In this document: one piece after another, positions 45,075-57,338 of the stretch
Layout: each line of letters opens with the position of its first letter
Position numbering within the stretch: position 1 is the first letter of the stretch
Origin: Galerina marginata
Taxonomy: Eukaryota; Basidiomycota; Agaricomycetes; Agaricales; Galerinaceae
DNA length: 64,000 bases
Assembly (NCBI GenBank): GCA_023014335.1
Contig: JAECYW010000006.1
Coordinates: forward strand, 1,054,001 to 1,118,000
Direction: 5' to 3'
Translations under genes and position numbers: made by a program
The notes under the pieces: generated by a model
What the model saw: only the letters and a program-made list of their open reading frames with translations
Told to the model about the DNA's origin: nothing
The model's database searches: none

Positions 45075-46752
45075 ATGATCAACGACGAAGACTACTTCAG
45101 AGGGCTCACTAGAGCAGCGAACGCTCTGAAGGCCGCTGAAAAACGCGGCCGTCCAGTCCCATCAAGTGGCATGTTCGCATTTTCTGCTGGCCAGGTCTGC
45201 GCCTCATGCAAAGAAAACATCGTGCCACCGAAGAAAATATCGCGTTGCTCAGCTTGTAAGGCTGTCATTTACTGCAGCGCAGAAGTAAGTCCTTAGCATG
45301 TTACGCCTTTGATTGTACGCTGACGCACGGTAGTGTGCAAAACGCGACTGGGGTTACCCTTCAATGCCGGGTCTGCCAACACATAAAATGCTCTGCCCAC
45401 ACCTCAAGGTAATTTGACGATCTCGATGTCCTTAGCAAAGTGCGCCGCTGATGTTTTGACTGTAATAGAGGCATATGGAAAGAATTCCTCAGACGCAGGC
45501 GCTCGTCAAGTCCTTCCCGTGGGGCCGTCTTGAATCTGACGACTCCATGAATTTTGATATCGCTCGCGGTCGCTTCGGTGTCCTCGGCGGCCCAGGCTTT
45601 GGATACTGGAGCCACCGGAGTGGACATATACCGCACTCAGAGCCAAGCGCGCTCGATTTCAGCGACGCACCATATGTCGCCGACATTCGGAAACATTGGA
45701 AAAGCTCTGCCTATCTGGACGGCAAGGATTTGCTTAAAGGGCAGCACGTCTCAGATAAGGAGGGCTGGAAGCTTCCATCTAATCTCATCCCGTATCGGAA
45801 CTTTTTCTCGCCTTCAAATCGACCGGATTTGGTCACAAAATTCGAGGGAGGCGTGGTTGACTGGGACAGCTGGTATCGTTGGAGGAAGCTCACAAAGGAT
45901 TCTCCTGCCGCCTTGCTCATGAACTACCCGCTGAGCGTCTATCAAATGCTCGTAAATTGTTTAGAGGTGGCATCTCCCAAAGCAGGCCGTCCAGACAAAC
46001 GTATCTCGTTGCATGTTCACCTCCTGGGAGTCGAAGTCGAACTCAACTATTTGCCATTGTACGTCGAGTATTCAAATTTCGCCCTTTGGTAGAACAGTAA
46101 TTGAGATCTTTACAGGTTTTCTGAAATAACGCTTCTTCTGCCTTACCATGACATAAAACTGGTACTATTTGGAGGTGCAGTCGCCAGGCTTGTGAAAGAG
46201 GCCCAGGCATCTCCTGGATCGCTCGCCAGCAAGTCCCCAGTGTTCACGTACCAATCTCCGCCAGAATGCGGCTCTGGTGCGATATCTGTCTATCTGCATT
46301 CTGCATCTGCGAACTGGTCAGCAAGGGGCAACTACCCTGCCTTGGAGATGTACGGTAGCCGTCCAGACGCACTCGTTGCGTGCAATGCCGGTCTGGCTTC
46401 ATATAGAGAATGGACCCAAGTCATCCAGGCAGTCCATGTGGAGCGCATACCGTTTGCTACAACCGAGTATACAGAACAATCAGTTGAGCACCAGAGAGAC
46501 GTGATGCCTATGATACTTTCGGGGACAAGCACGTCACCGCGACGTTTTGAGGAGTACGAGATTCAGTTGAACCCGTTCCAGCGTCCTGGGCAGAGGCAAG
46601 TGCCAATGTACAGACTGCCTAATCTTGTCAACGGCTTTACACTGGTTGTCTTTAAAACCAAGGACCCGAAGAACACCAACGAGTTCAAAGCCAGCAAAAA
46701 CGTCGACATCGAAAAAGCGCTCGGAAATTTATCTTTGGAAAGTTTGGACTGA
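45075..46752 (+). CDS. MYND-type zinc-finger protein, Mss51-like
   Basis: The MYND finger is assembled across an intron: CASCKENIVPPKKISRCSACKAVIYCSAE joins CAKRDWGYPSMPG and H-K-M-L-C, giving the full Cys/His set of about residues 40-80. The following C-terminal domain (YWSHRSGHIPHSE, LHVHLLGVEVELNYLPLF, PYHDIKLVLFGGAVARLVKE, RPDALVACNAGLASYREWTQVI, TEYTEQSVEHQ) matches the Mss51-type C-terminal region, where a nucleotide- or sugar-phosphate-like fold is followed by CNAGL. Mss51 itself acts in mitochondrial COX1 expression; for such mushroom paralogs the role is unknown. Introns lie at about 45286-45333, 45408-45469 and 46059-46115. Start ATG 45075. No mitochondrial presequence is evident. 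Confidence 0.83.
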
Positions 46753-47545
46753 CTCGGAGGACAGGCTGAAGGGGAATTTGTTGCATCGATGTACATATGT
46801 ATTCAAGACTTAAAATACTACTACAAATGAGAACTAACATACATTTTTTGAATGGAAACGGACCTATTGAAAAGGGGGAAAGTGCACGGAGCCTTCACTA
46901 CCTTGTATTGTTTCAAAATTTCCGGAGCCTACAATTAAGCGCTCAAAAAAATTCAAATATGAATCTTGCACTTATGTATATGTAGGCCTGCATTTTTGTG
47001 TATGTGTTAAATAATGATTGAGTTTAAGCATAAAGGGATTGGGTTGTCAGACTTCAGACACTTCAGCGTTGAGCGCTTAAGCGCTCAAGGCCCGGCCCCC
47101 ACTGCTGAGATACCGGGGACCGAGTTCAGCATATTTAATTGTTTTCCCCTTCTTTATGTTTTCTTACTCGTATAAAATTTCTCTAAGTACTGTTTAAAAG
47201 AGGTGTAAAGCTAAACCAAAATTAGACCGTTCATAATAAACGATTTAAATACCATCCTTGACGAGGAAACGCCTGTGGTGCAGCATTTAAACCAAGTTTA
47301 AACTAAATTTTAATTTCCGTCACACCCTCAATATTTCAACAGCCAATTGTCCGCTGGATTGCCCGGCACTTTTCGCTCCAGTGGAGGGGCTGCCCTCCAC
47401 TGCGCTCAACAAGAGTTCAAGTCCGAAATGGCCGACGTCGATCGGAAGCTTTGGATTTGTTTGGCTACTGGCCCCTAAAAGTTCCCGCTACCACGCAACT
47501 CAACTAACTCCTTCAACCTCGGCCTCGAATTTTTTTATTGCAGGA
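46753..47545. other. Intergenic between MYND and cyclin-like genes
   Basis: A/T-rich. It contains a 20-bp perfect palindrome (see next entry) and a half-copy of it, TTAAGCGCTCAA, at about 46935. No gene is supported before the cyclin-like start. Confidence 0.4.
47069..47088. repeat. 20-bp perfect palindrome
   Basis: Two copies of TTGAGCGCTT facing each other, read as TTGAGCGCTTAAGCGCTCAA. Half of it recurs 130 bp upstream. It could be a dimeric regulator site or a trace of a transposon end. Confidence 0.6.
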
Positions 47546-50343
47546 ATGGAACCTTGGTATCTCACTAATTCATCTCAACCCTTTTCTTTACGGCCCTCGG
47601 CAAATGACGTTAATGTGGGGTCCTTGCTCGACGCACCTGCCGACTATATGCGCAAGTCTCCCGGTTCTCCTGCAGAAAGTAGTCCAGGGAACACTTGGCT
47701 CCCTGAACCGTTATACGATATTCCTGGATACGGTTTATTGTCTTCGCCGCCGCCTCTTTCTTGCCCACCAAGTTGGTTACAGTTGGACGGTCAACCGGAA
47801 TTCTATGCGGCGGAAGATGCGGAACACACTTCGGAGAAGGACATACAAGATTCGGGCTTAGAAGTCTTAGAAGTGCCTTTATCTAGCAGCCCTCCTGATC
47901 TTACGAGCTCTTCTCCCCACTCGACTGGATCTAGGGACTTGGAGCGATCCTGGTCGTCCTCACTGACCTCGGCATCTACGGACTCACTTTCGGATTCGGT
48001 CTCTGTATCCCAGCGCAATCCTTCGCTGACCAGCCTTCCTACTGGTGCAAGTGTTGACGACTTCGGTCAAAGGTTGCATCAGCTTCTTCTTATTGCCTTA
48101 AAGGAGCGCGAACTCGAACGTCAATCAAACCAACCCTTGGTTCGTACACAATACTCTCTGGACAAGGATTCAACCAACGATTGCACACCTGAGTTCTCGG
48201 AAAGTCCCATTGACCCTGATAACGGACTGGCGAATCATGACTCGATTGTACTTGGCTCAACGCCTCCGAAGAGAACTTGTTTTACACCCGGCTCTTATGC
48301 TGTTCCTTCGAAAATATTGGCCCTCACTCGTTCTGATCTTGACACCGCTTCTCCTGATATATCTTCTTCGTCTTTATCTCACGACGAGATCTCACCTATT
48401 CAATTTGAGGTTGCTCGCGGTCCTCCGTATGTTCTGAAGTCATTTTCGTAATTTCCTAACTAAAGATTACATCGCTTTATTCGCAGCATATATCGTGATT
48501 TAATGACCCAGAAACTGGACGGACTGGCTAACTACCGTGTTATCAAGAGGGCCCAATCTTACGTATCTTTCGAAACGCGAGACGAGCCAGTGTCGAAGAG
48601 GCAGAAAACCTCTAATAATGCTGCCCCTCATGCGAAAGAGCGCATATATGCCCGTAGAACGGCCAGTCTCCGGAGGGCCGACTCTCTCAAGTCCGTTGCT
48701 GACAGCAAAATACAGGTGCGGCTTTTTTAGCATCTGTTTAACTGTCCTCACCGGTTTATTTTATTCAGGCGTCTGTAGGTGCTGTTATGGAATGGCCGCC
48801 GACCGTGCCCACTACACCCGTTCCATCCACACCTCTAGCTGCTCGAAAAAAATTGGAAGCTCAAAAGGTAATAAGGAGTCCGATTCCCATTATAGCGCCT
48901 CCCCTCAATCATGTGGCTGCACTCCCGCTTGACCCGGAAAGGCTCGCAAAACGTCGTCTGGCTTGCTTTCTGGATAGGGAGGCCGATGGTCGAGAAATGG
49001 ATGGCCTATCATCTGGCATTGGAGGCCGTCCTCCTAGCTGGATGCTCGAGACTATGAGTGTGCCTTTATCTGACGAAAATGACGAAAGTAGTCTACAGGA
49101 CGACATCAGGTATGAATGGGAAGCTGTAATGGGCATCGGAAGTAAGACCAGGAAAGCTGTAGTCTCCTGGCTCTTGGAAGTTTGTTTATGTCGTTCTTTC
49201 CCCTTTCGTCTCTTTACGTTGACTTGATTTCAAGGTATTGCCGGTCAGGCCACCTGTATCTCCAGAAGCCAGTGAATCATCATCGCCATGCTCCAGCCTG
49301 TCGTCTTCCACCTCCACGTCACGAAGCGAGTGCGATGTCACCGACTCCGAGCTTGGTCATAACCTGTTCGACCAGCTGCAAAATTCACCAGAAACGAGGT
49401 TCCATGCAGTCTGGATGTTCCTCCGTTTCTTTTCACTGGCGATGCCCGTTGATTTGGATGGACTGTTAAATTTAAAGCACGCTATGAAGACCCTCAAAAG
49501 AGAGGCGTTTAAGCATAGCGTGTGGAATACTGCCGTCGCGTGCCTGGCGATAAGTGTGAAGGTTTGTCAAATTTATTCTCCTCCAAGGCGTATTCTCAAG
49601 ATACGCCGCAGTTTCATCGGGATTTTCTCGAACCCCTCATACCTGTCTTCGCTCAAGAGTATGTGTCGTTGGCGCCTCATTCGCTGTCTTACGAACGATT
49701 GGAGGTACTTTATGATACCTACTCCTTCCGCGTATCTCGTTCAACTTTCCTTTCTAGACTGCCCACCGCGATATATTGGGCACCTTCGATTATAGGTTAG
49801 GCGTTACGCCTCAGCCGGTGATGGATCAGTTGTGGTTTTCCCTTTCGTCACTCCGCACCTTGCTCCATTTCGACGGAGGATGGGCATGTGCAATGCGACG
49901 CTCATGGACTTGCCTTTATGACTGCCTTGTGGGTAAGCTGGCGTCAGTTATGTTGATTACCCGAACTTCGTTTGACGTTATACCTGTCAGAGCCCGATGT
50001 TCAAAGATTCCCTGTTTCAAAGCTTACGGTCGCCGCTCTCATGGAGGGCATAATCCAGAGCTTAGTGCTGGAATATCGTCGTGAAGACGCCTTGACAAAC
50101 CTGCCTACTGAAAACACTATTGGACAAGCTACTGAATATCGAAATAGGGCGATAGAAGATTCCGAAGGTGTCTTCTGTGATATTCAAGGGCTGATTGGGT
50201 TTACTGATGTATTGGATTGACGTTTCCATTTTATTTTTACCTTCCATTCTAACTTTTTGAAACTTCAGGCCGACCTACTTATCTGTCGCTCATGGATGTG
50301 CCGTAACAAAGGTACTGAGACTGCTATAGCCTCAGGCTTGTAG
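47546..50343 (+). CDS. Cyclin-fold protein with long disordered N-terminus
   Basis: About the first 450 residues are Ser/Pro/Asp-rich and disordered (MEPWYLTNSSQPFSLRPS...), with basic clusters such as VSKRQKTSN. A cyclin-box-like helical domain follows: SKTRKAVVSWLLE, ETRFHAVWMFLRFFSLAM, FKHSVWNTAVACLAISVK joining FHRDFLEPLIPVFAQEY, HSLSYERLE joining TAHRDILGTFDYRLGVTP, VMDQLWFSL. This pattern (WLLE...ETRFHAV..FLRF...ACLAISVKFHRD...S.ERLE...D.LG) parallels A/B-type cyclins but I cannot assign a subclass or a CDK partner. Introns at about 48449-48486, 48715-48769, 49179-49233, 49562-49611, 49707-49759, 49931-49990 and 50213-50269 restore frame. I end it at 50343 (SWMCRNKGTETAIASGL-stop). It may regulate transcription or the cell cycle. 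Confidence 0.72.
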
Positions 50344-50835
50344 GGCTTGCTACAACGTACTTCGAGACAATATGGTGCGGCCACTCGGAAGCTGCTAACC
50401 TTTTTCTTTTGTTCTGTGTTACTCTATTGGCCTATTATCGCTGCTGCTGGTACCCTGGGATCTGTTTTCTGTCTCTCGTCGCTGGATCATCATTGTTTTT
50501 TTTGTCTCTTGCAATTATTTTTATCTGGGAAGAATTTGTCGATTACAGGTGGCAAATACATTCACTGTTGGTCGCCGTTGCATCTCATGACTGCGACCCT
50601 TCAGTCAGCGTCATATACAGATGATAAGCTATATACTGCAATGACCTTGTGGGGACAATGTGCCTTGACGTCGAATCCCACAGTAATAAACTGAAGATCC
50701 GGGTCACCACGTTCGCCCCAGCGACTTCCCTGCAGCCTCGGTTAGGCAAACACAAATGACCGTCTCGAAAAGGAATGTGGCGTGCGATGTAGGACACTGT
50801 CGGCCATAATTTTAACCTCGTTGGTGTCTAGTTGA
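50344..50835. other. T-rich intergenic sequence
   Basis: Two overlapping frames here look hydrophobic because of their T-rich DNA, not because of a domain. I do not call a gene. Confidence 0.35.
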
Positions 50836-51908
50836 GTGTGCTTCCGTGCTGCAACACCTAAAATCCTTTCTCAATGGCAAGCCGTGTTCATCGAACTGCA
50901 AGATGTGGTTGTAGGTCCCACCCACATCCTCATCAGGGCCGATCCCAGAATGGTGATCCATGGTGACCGAACTTACTTACAAAGTTTTACATCAACGATA
51001 AGATGGGAAAGCGGCCGAAAAGCAGTCTTTCAATTGATTCAGGTGCTGCCACGCTTTCCTTCTAGGCCTGCCTAAATTACATGACAAGGTTTCGGCGGTG
51101 CGGGAGTTTTATCTTTTTTGGTTACCTACCTTCAACTTCATGGCCACCTGTGCTCTCGAATGACTTGCTGTTCCAGTTTAGTGACGGTTTCGAATGGGTC
51201 CTCGACTGTGAAACCGTGCCGGGCCTGCTCTCCTTCTTGTCTGCTCTTTCCTCGACGGTGGGATGGGAAGGTTGTTCTGCCCAAACCTACAAATTTCGCA
51301 GTGAAAGGTGAGAGCGGTGCTCCTGTATTGGAAGTACCCCAGGCTAACAGTGTAACTTACTTCGAAGATTTAAAAGCTCCTTCAGCATCTGTTGCGGACA
51401 CCCCATCGGCTTTCACTGATTTGGAAGAGGTGCAGGGAGAATCCGTCCAGATTGCCGGCCACGCGACATGTACATCCGAGACGGTGCCAAGAGTGCCATG
51501 TCACTGTCCGGATTGCGTTCCAGACACGATTAGCAGCGACCAGTCGTGTTGTACGACACCTCAAGGCCCTGCAAATTTCTCGAATGGTTAGTGTCAGAGG
51601 TTTATGTCTCTCAGCCCGTCCCATTCATGTTCATATTGCGACCCACAGCGCCAGAACCTGTTATCGAAAGCTACGCGCAGCTCAGCTCGTTGCCGGAATT
51701 CAAAGCCTTCAAACTGAACCAAGATGGGCAGCTTGTGAGCCGTGAAGCAGGGTCCGGAAATCATGTTTTCAGAAAGAAAAATGGGACGGAGTGGATGCGA
51801 GAACTCCGCGTGGTGCGGAGGACAAAAAAGCAGTCGTATGTGAGGTCGGGAACACATGATTTTTGTATTCGTTTGTACACTGGACAGAACCACTTGAATG
51901 AAGATTAA
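50836..51908 (+). CDS. Uncertain multi-exon hypothetical gene
   Basis: Several frames are protein-like but I cannot join them with confidence. Upstream: VFIELQDVVVGPTHILIRAD and WESGRKAVFQLIQ (about 50870-51045). Middle: LLFQFSDGFEWVLDCETVPG (about 51160-51235). Then ASVADTPSAFTDLEEVQGES and a Cys-rich VPCHCPDCVPDTISSDQSCC to about 51586. Last exon, after an intron with GTTAGT donor at about 51587: PEPVIESYAQLSSLPEFKAF to NHLNED-stop at 51908. No domain is recognised; the Cys-rich patch hints at metal binding. The start is unknown and the upstream bound is a guess. It might also be two genes. Confidence 0.35.
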
Positions 51909-52150
51909 GCTTGGATTGAACTCCTGTGCGAAGTGAAGTTTTTTTTGTGTGAAACCGTGTAAGCGCTCGAGGTTTCTGTGATGGAGAAGGCTGGTGGGAT
52001 ATTAGGGGTCTGTCGACAAATTTGGGAATTGCCTGATCGCATTGTTTGTACGTGTTACGTACAAATGGTTCTCGTCTGCGACGGTAAGGCCGCCTCTTTC
52101 ACTTGAACCACCACATCGCTCTTGTTTTCAAGGTCATCTGAAGCTCTAAC

Positions 52151-52858
52151 ATGTCCTACTTCTTGCCTCACCTTCCGTCTGGCTGGCACGTTGATGAAGC
52201 GATCAAATCCGAAGAAGATCGCGTCGTCGTTATTCGGTTTGGACATGACTGGGACAGCCAATGCATGACGATGGACGAAACACTTTATTCAGTGGCAGAG
52301 AAAGTTCAGAACTTTGCAGTTATATACCTGGTAGATATTACGGAGGTTCCGGATTTTAATAAGGTGGGTTCATATTGGCTATATCTCATTGCTTGCGTTA
52401 ACAAATACCGGCTTCGAAATCCCAGATGTACGAACTGTACGATCCATGCACGGTTATGTTCTTCTATAGGTAAGTCAATGCCAGCCCTTCATCATACCTC
52501 TCTTACATTTGAAATACAGGAACAAGCACATCATGATTGATTTGGGTACTGGTAACAACAATAAAATGTGCGTTTCGTGCAGATCCTTTCTTTGTGCCTC
52601 ATACTGACGCAGCTCCCCTTCTCCGTAGAAACTGGGCTATGGATAATAAGCAAGAGGTGTGTATATTCATCCAAAAATACGGGAATGGAACTTATATCAT
52701 CCATTTTCTAGTTGATTGACATCATTGAGACAGTATACAGAGGGGCCTCAAAAGGCCGTGGTTTGGTCGTTTCTCCGAAAGGTTCGTCAATTTATAGCCT
52801 ATTGACACTGAGTTAACTTCTTTCCTTTTTAGACTACTCGACGCGTTACAGATACTAG
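52151..52858 (+). CDS. DIB1: U5 snRNP thioredoxin-fold protein DIM1/Dib1
   Basis: Core component of the U4/U6.U5 tri-snRNP, needed for pre-mRNA splicing (nucleus). The thioredoxin fold lacks the redox Cys pair. Exons: MSYFLPHLPSGWHVDEAIKS with EEDRVVVIRFGHDWDSQCM, VDITEVPDFNK, then MYELYDPCTVMFFYRNKHIM, IDLGTGNNNKINWAMDNKQE, LIDIIETVYRGASKGRGLVV and SPKDYSTRYRY-stop. Four or five introns restore this near-universal sequence. 52858 is the stop. The family is about 142 residues and the length agrees. Convergent with the DyP gene, with 175 bp between the stops. Confidence 0.95.
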
Positions 52859-53033
52859 ACCGCCTTTCCCTTGCTCTGGATACCTGGTATCGTTTTAGCG
52901 GAACCGGCGGCGGCTATGAATTGTTATTCAATGCTTGTCTTTTGTACATGATACACTAATATTTACAACTGATTCCCTCTGCGGTATTACTTTGAAACCA
53001 AAGAAACGAGATACAGCAAAGGTCGATCCAAAG

Positions 53034-54903
53034 TTATGCGGCGATTGTATCGGTCAACCCCTTGATAGATGGACTGAAGAAGTATTCTCCGCCACGAGGG
53101 ATTACCCATTCGTTGTCAAGCTTAAGCACAGCGGCAGGGTTGTTGGGGTCAGTGCCAGTCAATTTACGGTCTGTACCTTGACCGAGAATTGGGTCGACTC
53201 TGTATTACCCTTCGTTCAGCAGTTTCGGCGAACCAGGAAAGATAACTGCCTACCCAGGAACCTCAGGGGTGGTTTCCGCAAATGGGAACGTAGCATTGTT
53301 GACCCAGCCTGCAGATGCAAGCCGCGTTAGAGGACTATCACACCATTTCGACAAATTACTGCTCACTGCTCTGGAGGAATTGGAAGCCACTGGTGATGCT
53401 GCTTTGGTAGCAGGCGAAAATCAATCCACGACCATGGAATGTCTTCTTCGCCAGCTTCTCAGCCCTGGTGACTTCAGGTCCAAACTGAATTCCTCGACGC
53501 ATGATACGATTCCTCTCAACGGAGATCCCAAGACTCTCGAGATCGGCACGGGGAAGAGTCTTGCGGATGTGCGCTGCGAACGGGCAAAGTTTCTGGAAGT
53601 TAAGCTCAGCTGAGAAGTGGAAGTTGTTGTTCCTACAACGAGGTAAAGTCAGCTGAGGTATTTTCAAAGACTTGACTAATTTCTTACCTCTGGGGATCAG
53701 CTCCGAGTTCTGGGTCGTCCTGGAATGGAGAGAGGTCAACAGGAGCACCTTCGAAAAGAAAATTAAGTCTATAACCCAAGTCAAAGGATACGGAAACCAC
53801 GCACCGCTCTTCCAGCGACCGATGAGACGTGCTCCAAGGAGGTCAGCACCTTCCTTGTCAGACATTCCTGGGCCCTTGAGTCGGTTCCTGAACACAAAGT
53901 CGTCGAACTCTGGCACTTTCTGGAAGAGGTATCTGAAAACGAGGAAACTTCCGTCGACCATCCATGGCGCGCGCTCAGTCTTGCTTTCGTCGCCGTCCTG
54001 GCCGACGATGATTGCACCTGCACGAACTGGAGCAGGTCCTGGTGGAGGATTGGTGTCGAATCCGATGATGGCAGGGTTAGACACGCCATCAAGGTATCCA
54101 AAGCTGTTCCGCGATTGGGTTATCAGAAGGTGGTCGAACACTCGGAGAAACATTGACGACTTACTGCTCATGGGCTGATTGGTCTCCTGGGCGAGCGTCG
54201 CCCTGGACGGAGGTGATCTCTGAAATGGACGATGCGCGACCGCCAACGTCGAAGATGTGCTTGATCTCTTGAAGTTTCTTGTCGACGCTGGCGTGGCTAT
54301 CCCCAGCGAGGATAATGACACCATGGATCTCCTTCTTGAACGGTTCTTCCCAATCTGGGACGAAGTCTTGTCCAGAGCCAGTACCTTTGTCGCCGAGCTT
54401 GGCGCCAGCGTCAAAACGCTGCCCGTTGAGGAAGGCAGTGTCAATTAACTTGGTGTCGTCGATTCCGAGCTACACGAACTCGAGTGAGTACATACGACGG
54501 ATCTGTATCAGGACGAAACCTATGTACCTTCTTGAAACCGAAGTGGGAGAAAGAAATGTTGACGCCGACCAATGGGATGAGGACAGGCCTAAAGGCATGA
54601 AGTCCATGATGATGATGGCCACGTTTATGTTTCTCTATCTCCTCCCTGTCTTTGAGCACTTGAGCGACGCTCTTGACCAGGGGTATGAATTTCTTGAGGT
54701 CCTTGCGAAACTTGACAGCGTCTGTGATTTGGAAGAAATACAAAGTCTCTGTCTTCTTGGGAAGGCCGCTCCTACGATTACGAATTCATCAACACTGGAT
54801 AATTAATGGCAAAGTGACGATAAGCTCACAAGATGTCACCTTGGATGTTCTTGAGTTTAAGGGGTGTAGGAGCTGGGTTGGGCAGGGGTTGCTGAGTAGC
54901 CAT
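53034..54903 (-). CDS. dyp: DyP-type (dye-decolorizing) heme peroxidase
   Basis: Oxidises phenolic and dye substrates with H2O2. The start at 54903 reads MATQQPLPNPAPTPLKLKNI followed by QGDIL, the usual DyP opening. The distal Asp is in the GYLDGVSNPAI motif (GxxDG). Further marks: GQDGD, VDGSFLVFRYLFQ, DFVFRN.LKG, the heme-ligand His in CPFAAHIRKTLPRAD, and the distal Arg in RNRIMRRGIQFGPE. The C-terminal exons carry GWVNNATFPFAETTPEV, VDPILGQGTDRKLTGTDPNN and IPRGGEYFFSPSIKGL. Introns near 53292-53344 and others restore frame. There is no signal peptide; fungal DyPs can leave cells by other routes, so location is uncertain. Plus-strand frames at 52935-53613 are shadows of this gene. Confidence 0.93.
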
Positions 54904-54983
54904 TGTGTTTCGTGAAATTATCGATGAAGTTCTTGATGCTTTCCCTAGAAATGAGGACGGGACTGTCTGCTTGCAAAGCCCCG

Positions 54984-54990
54984 TTTTATA
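54984..54990 (-). promoter_or_regulatory. TATA box of DyP gene
   Basis: TATAAAA on the minus strand, 81 bp upstream of the ATG at 54903. Confidence 0.5.
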
Positions 54991-56118
54991 GGAATCCTAT
55001 AGGCTGCGCAATCTCAAATTCTATAATGCCATAAAACTGCATTTCGTAAAAATCCTTGGCCGACTCAAAGGAGGGTCAGAAACGCGAACAATAAAGCAAC
55101 TGACCCCACATTTGGGGAAGGCAGGTAGCTTCGCATTACAGGTACTGGAGCACATCTCGGGATGAGGACGCCTAGAGTTCCTTAATCTCCATTACAAGCT
55201 CGGAAGGAAGGAATGCTGAGGCTTTTGCTGTCGAATGCGCGCAGAGATCGGAGGTGGGGCGAGAAGCGCCGCTGCGATCGCTGCAAACCCAAGACACCGC
55301 CCATCGTCGGAGACCGACAAGCAATGTAAACGATGCTTGTTCGAGAAGCGACAGATTTCGAAGAGCCGCCAATAACTTCAAATGGATAAATATCGTCTGC
55401 ACTATGTATTGGAGAGTCGAAAAGTAGCAAGAGCTCCAATGGCCATGGCAGGCACAGTCTTAGGCCCGTTTCTTTGATTCTAGAGGTGTTTCCCTGCACT
55501 GCTATCTGAGGAGTAAGCCCTGCATGAGTGTTGAACGTGGTTGCAGGCAGCTGCCAAGACATGAGTCGGGACTTTGTCGAGGACGCGTGTCAACTTCTTG
55601 AATATTGCTGGCGTCGATAAAATCAATATCTACCAAATACAACTTGGGGTAAGTAAAAGGTTTTTTGCTGCCCAATAGCCTGCTAGGGATTACATTTGTG
55701 GCAGGTCGCAAGTTCCGTGCTCCATGGGCGCCAAGCAGGGAGGTGACGCCCAAACTACTTGGCTTGCTTGGCTTTGTAGCATATATACATGGTGGAATTT
55801 GCCCAGTCATGTAAAGATGAGAATGTCAGAGCTTTGACTGTTTTTTCTTGTCATTTTGACCATGCGTTCACAGTCAATTCTGATATTCGAGAGCAATAAA
55901 GTTGCACAGCCGGTGATAATCAGGTCAATGAGCTCAAAGGTCCAAGGGAAGGAAGAAACACGGACTTGGAGATTGGATTGAAGTAGTAGTGAAGATAAGT
56001 AATACAACTCTGCGAGAGTAATGGGTAACTGAAGGAGTGAATGCCGGGCTTCGAGGATGAATACATGGGGGACGGTCGGCGGTGCCAAATTGTTGGTTAG
56101 TTAGACCGGCCCAACTGC
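54991..56118. other. Intergenic, about 1.1 kb
   Basis: Minus-strand frames at 55172-55562, 55502-55810 and 55807-56088 overlap in different phases and have no shared domain or clear splice sites. No gene is called. Confidence 0.4.
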
Positions 56119-56858
56119 TCAGGCAATTTCACGGTAGTTGTACAGGAAGTCGCTCCGCAAAGCGTACTTCACGCCCTTGACCACATCTTCGCCGCTGTGG
56201 TACACCCCTCTCTGCTGGAAAATCAAGACCCTTCCTTTCTTCGCCTCGATGTCCACGTAACGATCATCGTCGCGGCCGCCTATAATACGAGTCGCACCGC
56301 CTTCCAGACCATCTTCTCCGAGATATATCTGGATTGTAACACCGGCCTGCCGGCCATCTGGAAGATATAATGGGCCATCGCAGTGTGGCCTGAAAAAGTG
56401 CCCCTTTTCATAACGTAAGAAGCTAAGCCGTTCGTTTACCCTTACAAAAAGCCTCTGTTAGCTGAAAAAATGGAACTCGAAATAAGAACATACCCAGCCA
56501 GTTCCCAGATTCCGTCTAACTCGCCAGGATTCCCGACGATTGTTTCCCATTTATCTTTTGGTTGAATCTTGACTAATTCTGGTACGTAGGGCATGAGTCG
56601 TTCTTGTATCTTTTCCGCAGCCTTTTTATCAAAGCGCAGGATACGTTGGCTGTTTCTATAGTCAGTGTTGACGTAGTTGTCTTTGGGTCCAGTACCATAG
56701 TGGACTGCAGCTTGCTTCCATTGGTCATCAGATTCAGCGAGAGCAATAAGTTCGTCGCATTCTTCTGGCGAAAAAACGTTATCGATGACTTTGATGTAGT
56801 ATCCTTTGTAATCGTTTTTCAGAGGCGTGTTTGAGAAGTCAAAAATTGGGGCAGCCAT
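56119..56858 (-). CDS. 2-oxoglutarate/Fe(II)-dependent dioxygenase (prolyl 4-hydroxylase type), copy 1
   Basis: Hydroxylase domain using Fe(II), 2-oxoglutarate and O2. The start at 56858 gives MAAPIFDFSNTPLKNDYKGY and FSPEECDELIALAES. After an intron comes VNERLSFLRYEKGHFFRPHC, where HCD supplies the first His and the Asp of the metal triad; YHSGEDVVKGVKYALRSDF supplies the second His and the Arg that binds 2-oxoglutarate. Strand GRQAGVTIQIYLGEDGLEGG lies between. The stop is at 56119. About 225 residues; no signal peptide, so it is probably cytosolic and the substrate is unknown. The neighbour at 57339-58082 is its tandem copy with the same exon structure. Confidence 0.88.
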
Positions 56859-57338
56859 GGCAATTGAGATGAGCGCTGGGTAGCAGTGATGTTATGGCTA
56901 GACGATAAAGTGCTTTGGCGTGGAAAGGATAATGCAGTGTTTATATATAAGTAGTGCGTTGAGTCAGCCCATGCTGTGCGCGAGGCCGTACAGCGCCTTG
57001 CAACGCTGTGTTGTCTAGTGCCGTTTAGTACCTACAGGTCTAGATCCGACAGGTGTAAGTACGCCTTCTCAGGACAATTAACCAATGTAAAACTTGAAAT
57101 AGCTGGAAATGGAGATTTCTGGCTCACTAGTACTTGCGGAGAGAATTCAGAAGACGCTCCTCGTTGTCATATTTGTGCTTAGTAAAGGAGTCATTCTCTG
57201 TACAAAACCGTGGAGTCCTTTTTAGCAAGACTGAAGTCACAAAAAGCTCAAAGGATGTCAGAGTAATGCCTTGAAATGAGATTCTGTTGAAGTAAAGAGT
57301 AAAGTGGATACAATGTACAGACTCGGACGTTAAAAAAG
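56859..57338. other. Spacer between tandem dioxygenase genes
   Basis: Includes a TATA-like TTATATATAA at 56941-56950, 83 bp before the copy 1 start. No gene seen. Confidence 0.4.

Noticed and set aside
50409..50624. Multi-pass membrane protein after the cyclin-like gene
   Set aside because: Hydrophobicity comes from T-rich DNA, and two frames look equally hydrophobic.
52935..53613. Plus-strand genes at 52935-53330 and 53269-53613
   Set aside because: They are shadows of the minus-strand DyP C-terminal exons, which carry the clear family sequence.
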